Notes under the pieces: generated by a model | Told to the model about the DNA's origin: nothing | The model's input: only the letters and a program-made list of their open reading frames with translations | Databases searched by the model: none | Position numbers and translations under genes: made by a program | Shown here: one piece after another, positions 8,103 through 14,627 of the stretch | Numbering within the stretch: the stretch's first letter is position 1 | Layout: the number at the start of each line of letters is the position of its first letter | NCBI RefSeq assembly: GCF_020911885.1 | Contig: NZ_CP087132.1 | Location: 2,604,001-2,668,000, forward strand | Source of the DNA: Flavobacterium acetivorans | Lineage (GTDB): Bacteria > Bacteroidota > Bacteroidia > Flavobacteriales > Flavobacteriaceae | Length of the DNA stretch: 64,000 nucleotides | Direction: 5' to 3'

Positions 8103-8837
8103 ATCTCAAATATATAATTTTGAAATTTAAAATAACACTCCGAACTATTATGGGGCTAAACTATAGGATTAAGTGTTTTTATAAATATTTTTACTCTTTC
8201 CACAAAAGTTTCGTCAAGAAGATTTGCATCAGAATTTTCCTGAATGAGTTTGTCAAAGTTTTTTTCCATAACTTTCAGTTTTGCTAATTCTTTTGTGTTT
8301 TGACCTCTTTTAAGAGATTTCCTCATTTCATCAATTTGCTTTCTAGCGACAATGACTTCAGGGTGTTCTTCTAAAGATGAAGCGTATACTAATCGCTGAA
8401 TTTCATTCATATTATCTAAAATATTTGTAAATCTCCCGTAATCTTCAAAAGTTGTCCAGCCAGTAGCTTTTATATATGTGAAACTAGGAACTTTTTCTAG
8501 AAACTCATTAAACGAAGTAAGTTCTGAATTTAAATCTTTAAGTATTTTTTTAGCGGTTAGATTACTTTCGATTTCGTTTAAAAGTTCGTGATATAATTCA
8601 ACACGCTCAGTTTTAATAGTTCTTTCTTTTTCGCCTTCGCCAGTCTTGGCTTTGATAATTTTTATATCAAAACCTAATTCGTTACTGGCATTATTTTCAT
8701 TTTCAATTCCTCTAGTGATTTCTTGCAATAAACCTCCTGAAAGTTGGCTATGCAATGATTTAGCTTTGTCGTAGTCAAAATAAATAAGGTCTCTAATTGC
8801 TTTCATACTTGATTTACTTGGTTTTTTCAAAAATATC

Positions 8838-8965
8838 GCCTAACGTTCTCGCGCTACAGCGGGTTTGGGACTAAATTAAGCCCATTATTCGGATTTGCCA
8901 AATCATCACAAATACAAAACAAACTTTCCATTAAGCCAATTGCCCAAATCCGTTGTAGCGTGTGT
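8838..8965 (-). repeat. attC-like site, type A copy 3, split by a group II intron
   Basis: The site has arms GCTACAGCGGGTTTGGG and CCCAAATCCGTTGTAGC around a short centre and begins with GCCTAAC. Its far core has been cut: GTGTGT (to 8965) and TAGTAGCTG (from 10871) rejoin to GTGTGTTAGTAGCTG. That restores GTTAGTAGC, the complement of the reverse-transcriptase cassette start at 12484-12492. Confidence 0.68.
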
Positions 8966-9510
8966 GTGTGCCCTGCATGAGCAGGACACACTCTGTAAGC
9001 TCGATTAAAAATTGAAAAATACAAATTTCGGATTATAAATCAAACTTGCAGAGTGTTATTTTTCCAGAGGGTGTAAGTCCCTTATGAGCGGATTGAAACC
9101 CCGAATCATTAGTACGTCGCAAGGTTGTTAGTTGTGAAACCAGAACTGAAGGAAGCGAAACGACAAAGTCCGGTACTGACGAACAGAAACGGCATAAGAG
9201 GCTGTTATACGAGGATAAGCAAGCACACCATTGCAACGTCCGAAGGTTACCAAAATCGTATTTCAGTAGATGCCGCAGAGATTGGACAAAGGAAAAAGTT
9301 CTTACCAGGGGAGGTCTTGGCAACCACGAGTTGGTTATGTCAAGAAGTCAGCAGAGGTCATAGTACTTGGGGCAACGAGTTGCGAATAGATACCGCATAG
9401 GACTCACAAACAAGGAAGGACCGAACGCAAAATGGTTCTTAATTTTCAACGGAATAACGCAAGTTATAGCCCTGAAAAACAAGAACAGGTTAAACGATTA
9501 AAACAACAAA

Positions 9511-10806
9511 ATGATTGAGAGCGTAGTACATCCTTACAATCTGCAAAAAGCAGTAGAGCAAGTGATTTCCAACAAAGGAAGCGCAGGAGTTGATGGTATA
9601 AAAACAAGTCAACTTAAAATGCTATTTCCCCAAAGGAAAGACCAATTGCTCGAAGCCGTCAGAGAGGGAAACTACTTGCCACAAGCCATTTTGGGCATTG
9701 AGATTCCCAAGGGCAACGGAAAAACACGACTTTTGGGAGTTCCCACCACTACCGATCGAGTGTTCCAACAAGCCGTAGCACAGGTTATAGCGCCACTATT
9801 TGAACCCGAATTCAGTACTAACAGTTTTGGATTTAGACCCAGCAAAAACTCCCGACAAGCCGTTGGGCAAGCGAGGGAATACATCCATCAGGGATTGAAC
9901 CACATTGTGGACATTGACCTGAAAAATTTCTTTGATGAAGTTGACCATTGCTTGCTGTTGAATTTGGTGTACCAAAAAGTGAAATGCAAAACCACGATGC
10001 GCCTGATGCGTAAATGGTTGCGAGTACCGATACTGATTAACGGCAAACTACAAAAACGAAGAAAAGGCGTTCCGCAAGGTTCTCCCTTGAGTCCGTTATT
10101 GTCTAATATCCTGCTCAATGAGTTGGACAAAGAAATGACAAGACGTAAACTAAAATTTGTACGTTATGCCGATGATTTCAGTATCTACTCTAAATCGCAG
10201 AATCAGGCGAAAGCCACGGCAGTTGTCATTGCCAAATTCTTGAAAACGAAGCTCAAACTTACCATCAATGCTGATAAAAGCGGGATTAGACGTCCTGTGA
10301 ACTTTAGCTTGTTGGGATTTGGGTTTGTACCTACGTATCAAAAAGGGAGCAAAAACCAATACCAGTTGGTAGTAGTAGAAAAGGCTTGGAAGAAACTAAA
10401 AGAAAAGCTCAAAAGTATTAGCCGCAAAACTGCACCAGTCAAACTAGAAGACCGTATTATCAAGATAAACGAAATCCAACGAGGATGGTTAAACTATTTT
10501 CGAGGAACGAGTATCATGGGGAAATTACGGGATATAGATGGCTGGCTCAGAAACCGACTTCGATACTGCATTTGGCACGATTGGAAGAAACCTGAGAGGA
10601 AAAGGAAAAACCTAATTCGATTAGGAATTGATCAAGACCACGCCTATGCATGGAGTCGAACTCGCAAAGGTGGTTGGGCAATTGCTCAGAGTCCAATCTT
10701 GGGAACTACCATAACCTTGAAACGCTTAAAACAAAAAGGGTATCAATCATTGACCGATGTTTACATCTCACTTAATCCATCTCTTTGCGAACCGCCGAGT
10801 ACGTGA
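9511..10806 (+). CDS. ltrA: Group II intron reverse transcriptase/maturase
   Basis: This 431-residue intron-encoded protein has RT motifs in order: GSAGVDGI, NSFGFRP, DIDLKNFFDEVDH (motif A), GVPQGSPLSPLLSNI (motif B), RYADDFSIY (motif C) and LLGFGF. A maturase X domain follows (about residues 300-360, INEIQRGWLNYFRG). There is no C-terminal HNH endonuclease, as in the class C/D proteins. It should aid splicing and retrohoming of the surrounding intron. The last codons run into domain V, which is common in this group. Confidence 0.93.
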   Translation: MIESVVHPYNLQKAVEQVISNKGSAGVDGIKTSQLKMLFPQRKDQLLEAVREGNYLPQAILGIEIPKGNGKTRLLGVPTTTDRVFQQAVAQVIAPLFEPEFSTNSFGFRPSKNSRQAVGQAREYIHQGLNHIVDIDLKNFFDEVDHCLLLNLVYQKVKCKTTMRLMRKWLRVPILINGKLQKRRKGVPQGSPLSPLLSNILLNELDKEMTRRKLKFVRYADDFSIYSKSQNQAKATAVVIAKFLKTKLKLTINADKSGIRRPVNFSLLGFGFVPTYQKGSKNQYQLVVVEKAWKKLKEKLKSISRKTAPVKLEDRIIKINEIQRGWLNYFRGTSIMGKLRDIDGWLRNRLRYCIWHDWKKPERKRKNLIRLGIDQDHAYAWSRTRKGGWAIAQSPILGTTITLKRLKQKGYQSLTDVYISLNPSLCEPPST

Positions 10807-10870
10807 CCCGTACGCTCGGTGGTGTGAGAGGCGCACTCCGTTCCATTAGGGGCGGAGCCGTCTACTCAAT
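10788..10870 (+). ncRNA. Group II intron domains V and VI
   Basis: Domain V is the stem CCGCCGAGTACG / CGTACGCTCGGTGG with a TGAC-type loop. Domain VI follows with its stem closing near GGCGGAGCCGTCTAC and a probable bulged branch-point A before the 3' end at 10870. Pairing was judged by eye. Confidence 0.7.
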
Positions 10871-12491
10871 TAGTAGCTGTTTTTATTCTACGATTTCATT
10901 TTTAAATAATGCTAAATGCTCCAAAAGCAAAATATTATTACCTGGTTTCTTTATTGTGTCAAATATTTTTATGTCAGTTGGAATTGGTTTAAAAAATTCG
11001 GCTCTATTACTTTTTAGACTTTTTATTAATTCTGAATTTATCTTTTTAGGTAACGATATTGTTACTAAATTTAATGATTTTACAAAGTAAATTAACCATA
11101 ATAAATCGTATTGGCAATCGTCAATATTTAATAATTTTTCGTTTAATAATTTTTCAATTGCTGAACTAATTTTAGAAATAGTTTTTACTTTCGTAGTATT
11201 TTGTTCTATTATTTTTTCAATTATTGCAAGTATTTGAGGAAACGATTTATTTCTACGTTCTTTCAACATCAGTAAAAGGCTAATTGCTTTTAATAAATCC
11301 TTTTCATTAAAGTTAAATTTAAGCTCGTGTTCTTTTGTATAAAGTTCAGATAGGAAACGGTCAACAACACCTGTTCCTTCAAATTTCTTATCGACTTTTA
11401 GAGTTCCTCTAAACGAGCTTTCAAAACGTTTATAACTAATTTTTTTTCTATATCTTAATGAATATTGTTGATATTCAGCAGTCCATTCTCTAAATAAACC
11501 TTCGGGAAGTTCTGTAACTTGTGATTTACTATCATTGAGATTAAGATTGAATAAAGCCATTTGTTTTTGCAATGTCTTTGTTATAAAGTTTGCATCTTGT
11601 TTTGAGTGGCATAAAAAACGATAATCATCTTTAAAACGAACACCTATAAAATCAATTCCTTTAGCTGTTATAACTTTTGAACATTCAGAGTCGACTGCAC
11701 TTAATATAATTTCAGCAATTAAGTCTGAAATTGCTGGTCCAATTGCAATTCCATTTGTGCAACCGTCATTGGAATTTTGGAAGAGTCTGTCCAATACTAA
11801 TCCAACATAATCGTCGTATTTACTTCTATTGCCTTTCTTTCGGATAAGTTCTTTTGTGTGGATTGCCCAAGCGATACTATGAGTATAAATTGAGGGATAA
11901 AAATTTTTGATATCTGATTTCAAGATATATTTGTAATTGTAAGCTTCAGCAACTAAATCGTTTTCAGCCATTTCCAAATATTCATAAATCATTCGTCCCG
12001 CTCTTAAATGACCTAATTCGCCTTCACTTTTTGAAGTAATTGGTATTGGGAAACTGTATGAATGAATTTTGTTACTCGCTCTAAACAAAGATTTTAAAAT
12101 CGTTTCCCAATTATCGATTAAATACCAAACGATATCGTGATAGATTTTCGGTGCAATAATACCAAATGTTCTTTCGGTTAGTTCTGTTTTTGGAAATGAT
12201 ATATTTAATAATTCGTTTTTTTCAGGTTCAAATTTAATCTGTCCTGCGATGCTATTATCAATTTCAAAGTAAGGTCTTGGTTTCAAGTCAAATTTTTTAA
12301 CCTTAAAACTCGGAGGAACTACATATTGCTCCGGATAGTAACCCTCTTCTAAAAGCCATTTCGCAATTTTTTCTTTTGAAACTTTTTTAAGAAGTCTTTT
12401 TGTTTCTGCTGTGTGCTCTTTAGGTAGACTCAATATGTTTGTGATATAAATGTTCTTGATTATTCCGATTTTCTCGTAAAATAGCTACTAA
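10871..12491 (-). other. Gene cassette carrying the defence-type reverse transcriptase
   Basis: The cassette starts TTAGTAGCT (12491 downward on the minus strand) and ends at the complementary AGCTACTAA, now completed across the intron at 10871. The 9-10 base match between its ends is unique to this cassette. It encloses one gene. Its own attC is the intron-split type A site at 8838-8965. Confidence 0.62.
10883..12433 (-). CDS. Abi/UG-type reverse transcriptase, probable antiphage protein
   Basis: This 516-residue stand-alone RT differs from the intron maturase. RT motif A is LKSDIKNFYPSIYTHS, motif B region NGIAIGPAISDLIAEI, and motif C GVRFKDDYRFLC, with the two catalytic Asp residues intact and K in place of the usual A. 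The C-terminal ~170 residues are helical and lack a maturase X domain. This layout and the FYPSIYTHSI..A string resemble defence-associated RTs (Abi, DRT/UG classes); the exact class is not assigned. No in-frame ATG is near the start: TTG at 12433 is assumed. It is the sole gene of a cassette and lies downstream of a strongly structured repeat. Antiviral function is inferred. Confidence 0.78.
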   Translation of the reverse strand: MSLPKEHTAETKRLLKKVSKEKIAKWLLEEGYYPEQYVVPPSFKVKKFDLKPRPYFEIDNSIAGQIKFEPEKNELLNISFPKTELTERTFGIIAPKIYHDIVWYLIDNWETILKSLFRASNKIHSYSFPIPITSKSEGELGHLRAGRMIYEYLEMAENDLVAEAYNYKYILKSDIKNFYPSIYTHSIAWAIHTKELIRKKGNRSKYDDYVGLVLDRLFQNSNDGCTNGIAIGPAISDLIAEIILSAVDSECSKVITAKGIDFIGVRFKDDYRFLCHSKQDANFITKTLQKQMALFNLNLNDSKSQVTELPEGLFREWTAEYQQYSLRYRKKISYKRFESSFRGTLKVDKKFEGTGVVDRFLSELYTKEHELKFNFNEKDLLKAISLLLMLKERRNKSFPQILAIIEKIIEQNTTKVKTISKISSAIEKLLNEKLLNIDDCQYDLLWLIYFVKSLNLVTISLPKKINSELIKSLKSNRAEFFKPIPTDIKIFDTIKKPGNNILLLEHLALFKNEIVE

Positions 12492-12696
12492 CTTGTATAT
12501 AGACGAAACAAACCTTCGCCAATCTACCCAATTTTGGGTGTATATGCGAAGGTTTGTTTCGCTTTTTGCTTTTTCAAATATATTCAATTTTTCTTACAAA
12601 TCATCAACTGAGCTTTTAATTCGCTACAGGCCTTTCGTAATACATGAGTTTATATTTCAGTAGCCTTACTACCAGTAATACCTGATTATAGGCCAT
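12490..12696 (-). repeat. Type C structured repeat, copy 2, with 16-bp hairpin
   Basis: This is related along its length to 34-246. It holds a perfect 16-base inverted repeat CGAAACAAACCTTCGC at 12504-12519 and 12546-12561, with a nested ACCCA/TGGGT pair in the loop. It ends at the cassette core GTTAGTAGC. It sits directly before the RT gene on the minus strand, where a retron- or DRT-type RNA would lie. It is also between that cassette and the XRE gene, where an attI or attC site would lie. Both readings are open. Confidence 0.6.
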
Positions 12697-12708
12697 AAAA
12701 AAAGATGC

Positions 12709-12972
12709 TTAAGCATCTTTTTCTGTTTTAAATATGTCACTATCAAAAAACTCTTTTAACGATATTCCAAAAGCTTTTGAAATTCTATTAATAGAATAGA
12801 TTGTTGGCCCTCGCTTTATATCGTGTTTTTCCCATGCTTGAAAGTTTTGTCTATCAACTTCTACTTTAGAAGAAAGTTCGGTTTTATTTTGACCGTGTTT
12901 CTCTCTAAGTTCCGTTAATCTCAACTTAATTTTTTCTCGTAGTATTATGTCTTCTTTCCTCAGTTGTGCCAT
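12709..12972 (-). CDS. XRE-family transcriptional regulator
   Basis: This is an 87-residue helix-turn-helix protein (HTH about residues 12-70, with NKTELSSKVEVDRQNFQAWE as the helix-turn-helix). The ATG at 12972 is preferred. A longer frame to 13113 would run across the palindromic operator and a tract with several weak starts. The stop overlaps a hairpin terminator, GATGCTTAAGCATC followed by T7. It probably represses its own promoter and perhaps the divergent one. Its position at the head of the array makes it a candidate controller of the cassette region. Confidence 0.78.
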   Translation of the reverse strand: MAQLRKEDIILREKIKLRLTELREKHGQNKTELSSKVEVDRQNFQAWEKHDIKRGPTIYSINRISKAFGISLKEFFDSDIFKTEKDA

Positions 12973-13004
12973 ATTGCAATAATGATATTTTTTAAAAATT
13001 TTAC

Positions 13005-13024
13005 TGTAATGCATTTGCATTACA
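13005..13024. promoter_or_regulatory. Palindromic operator for the XRE regulator
   Basis: TGTAATGC and GCATTACA form a perfect 8-base inverted repeat around a 4-base spacer. It lies 33 bases upstream of the XRE start codon and 8 bases before the divergent promoter. Binding by the XRE protein is inferred. Confidence 0.6.
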
Positions 13025-13031
13025 ATAAAAT

Positions 13032-13063
13032 TTTGTATTTTTGAAGCAGTTATAATATATTTG
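13032..13063 (+). promoter_or_regulatory. Divergent promoter reading rightwards
   Basis: TTTG at 13032-13035 and TATATTTG at 13056-13063 are separated by 20 bases, a near-consensus Bacteroidota sigma-A promoter. The transcript would enter 13070-13650, which has no gene but strong secondary structure, so a small RNA is plausible. Confidence 0.5.
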
Positions 13064-13115
13064 CGATTCTTCATGTAAAACATTTGAAGCATTCGCTTTG
13101 AATCTCGTTCCAAAA

Positions 13116-13201
13116 ACTGGTAATTTTAGCACGCGAGATGATAAGTAAGATGCTCACGTCCCATGGCGTGGGCTCACTTATTCGTGTGCGGGTATACCAG
13201 T
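13116..13201. repeat. 86-nt cruciform element
   Basis: Four nested stems are visible: ACTGGTA/TACCAGT, GCACGCGA/TCGTGTGC, ATAAGT/ACTTAT and GCTCACG/CGTGGGC, closing on a loop around TCCCATGG. It has only two wobble pairs in 28. Its shape resembles an attC hairpin or a structured RNA. It lies just downstream of the promoter at 13032-13063. Confidence 0.6.
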
Positions 13202-13368
13202 ACCTTGGAGCGTTTAAGATGAGTTCCATGCCATTTTTTTGTCCAATATTTTGGCATTACTCAACTTCATTCTTAGCACCACTTCATCATTTTCATAGTC
13301 TCGCAATAGTTTAAACCACTAAAACCCGCATGCCTATGACCAAAATGCAATTACACACCTAAAAACAG

Positions 13369-13474
13369 CCAACGCCTTGCGTCAACCGTGGTTATTATTA
13401 CTAAGCCACAACAATCCCAGTCTGGAAAACCGCCTTTTCTAAACTGGTCTGCAATACCTATGCCAACTTTAAAC
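13369..13474 (+). repeat. Hairpin repeat copy 1
   Basis: This shares CCAACGCCTTGCGT, AACCGTGGTT, the GGAAAA..CTTTTCT pair and CTATGCCAA..TTTAAAC with the copy at 13546-13650. The GTGG/CCAC stem is kept while loop bases change, which suggests selection on structure. Confidence 0.6.
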
Positions 13475-13545
13475 GATGAACTACTCACTATTAACCATTA
13501 ACTATAAAAGCCCATGAATAAAATAACAAAGCCCCCTTAAAAAAA

Positions 13546-13650
13546 CCAACGCCTTGCGTTAACCGTGGTTTATATCACTAAACCACAAAATCCTAGTCAG
13601 GAAAATGCACTTTTCTGAACCGGTCAGGAATCCCTATGCCAATTTTAAAC
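13546..13650 (+). repeat. Hairpin repeat copy 2
   Basis: This is the second copy of the 105-base unit, ~177 bases downstream of the first. It contains a perfect GTGGTTTA/TAAACCAC stem and a GGAAAA/CTTTTC pair. Confidence 0.6.
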
Positions 13651-14627
13651 TAAGAAACGCCTTCTCGATACAATTTTATAAAAAGGCTATCGCTATTTTA
13701 TAAAATCACTCGAAGTGACGGTATCAACCGAAAACCGACAACTGATAACTGATAACCGACAACCGATAACTAAAAAAAACGCCTATGATAAAATGAAACC
13801 GCATGCATAAAGACTTTAAGACCTTCGATTGGAGACCTTAAGACTAAAAAGAAACTCCTGCACCGCAAAGCTCTTTGAACAAAGCTCTCATTAATTTAAT
13901 TTGAATTTATTAATGGTGCAGGATGTTTTTTATCGTGAGATGTGAGAAAATAGATAATAGAATAAAGAAGCAAGAGGCTAGAATCTTATTTTGAATTTTA
14001 AATAGAAAGGAGGGGATTATAGAAAATAAAAAAAAGAAAATAGAGAATAGAAATAAGATAGACGATGGACGAAATACGATGGACGAACAACCATAACCCA
14101 TCCTGATAACTATCTGGACTGAAAACCCATAACCGATAACGGACAACCGACAACCGAAAACCTACTAAATAACATGAAATATTACAGACAAATACAAGCC
14201 TTATTAATACTAGCATTTATAACATTGATATGCCTTTATATTTATGGTTGATGAAGAAAGAGCTTAGGCAAAGTTGCTAGAAACAAGAGCCAAGAACGGA
14301 TAAAAAAACGCCTAATCGCTACTTAATTAGCCTGTAACACTTAACTCAAAGCCTATAATATGTCACCTTTAATCATACCCTTAACCATACCTCATTGCCT
14401 ATGATAGAACAACACCGTTAATTGTTTTGCACCCTGCTAAGCAGTAGCATAACAGAAAAAGCCCTCTACCACGTCGCCAAACAGAAATAGAGGACCATCG
14501 CTAATAAAACTAATGTTCCATTTAACTAAACCAATATTATGAAATGAGCATAATGCTAATACGATGCAAGCATCAAAAGCTATTTGCGAATTACATAAGA
14601 CCGATAAAAAACATTAAATATAAAATT

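Larger units (their letters stand above)
6850..8158 (-). mobile_element. IS3 family insertion sequence
   Basis: The ends are TGACCCCTATAA at 6850 and TTATGGGGCTA at 8148-8158, an imperfect terminal inverted repeat. Inside are orfA and orfB in the IS3 layout with an A-run for programmed -1 frameshifting. The element interrupts a cassette gene. Boundaries are by inspection. Confidence 0.8.
6466..8830 (-). pseudogene. DUF6414-like gene split by an IS3 element
   Basis: The N-terminal 224 codons lie at 8830-8159 (start region IYFDYDKAKSLHSQLSGGL) and the C-terminal 127 codons plus stop at 6849-6466 (ending YHPKISVSPIGIYRE). Both pieces are in the same phase, and joining them gives a ~351-residue protein. 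The first piece stops at TAG formed by the first bases of the IS3 element. The layout fits DUF6414, a family of unknown function. Its cassette ends carry GTTAGGCGAT (6453-6462) and the complementary ATCGCCTAAC near 8836-8845, a 10-base match. No target duplication is seen around the IS. Confidence 0.7.
8966..10870 (+). mobile_element. Group II intron inserted in an attC site (group IIC-attC type)
   Basis: The intron begins GTGTGCCCTGC (GTGYG consensus) and ends CTACTCAAT (AY end) after domains V and VI. It contains a reverse transcriptase/maturase gene. The first 545 bases (8966-9510) are structured ribozyme RNA with a CCCTGC/GCAGG hairpin at the start, and hold no real gene. The intron lies in the strand opposite to the cassette orientation and splits the core as GT|TAGTAGC. 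This matches the known bottom-strand target of group IIC-attC introns. Length 1905 bases, apparently complete. Confidence 0.82.
13202..14627. other. Gene-free region with repeats upstream of the SusC gene
   Basis: No credible gene is seen over ~1.4 kb. Contents are two ~105-base hairpin repeats (13369-13474 and 13546-13650), recurring GCCTATGA-type strings (13332, 13781, 14399) and low-complexity strings of the GATAACCGACAACC kind (13730-13770 and 14120-14160). The latter also occur near 23760-23940. Short open frames at 13910-14216 translate such repeats and are not believed. Confidence 0.55.

Noticed and set aside
8966..9510. Open frames on both strands before the maturase gene
   Set aside because: They lie within the ribozyme part of the group II intron and show no protein-like features.
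10785..11090. Plus-strand frame following the maturase
   Set aside because: It runs through intron domains V/VI into the antisense of the reverse-transcriptase gene.
12504..12561. Simple terminator for the XRE gene
   Set aside because: The XRE gene already ends in its own hairpin with a T run at about 12698-12714, and the hairpin at 12504 has no T tail on the minus strand.
34..12696. CRISPR array explanation for the repeated sites
   Set aside because: Repeats are long, imperfect and separated by whole genes; no short identical repeats with unique spacers were found anywhere in the window.
13910..14216. Two overlapping short minus-strand reading frames
   Set aside because: They translate low-complexity GATAACC/ATGGACGA-type repeats and hydrophobic Ile/Phe runs typical of AT-rich non-coding DNA.
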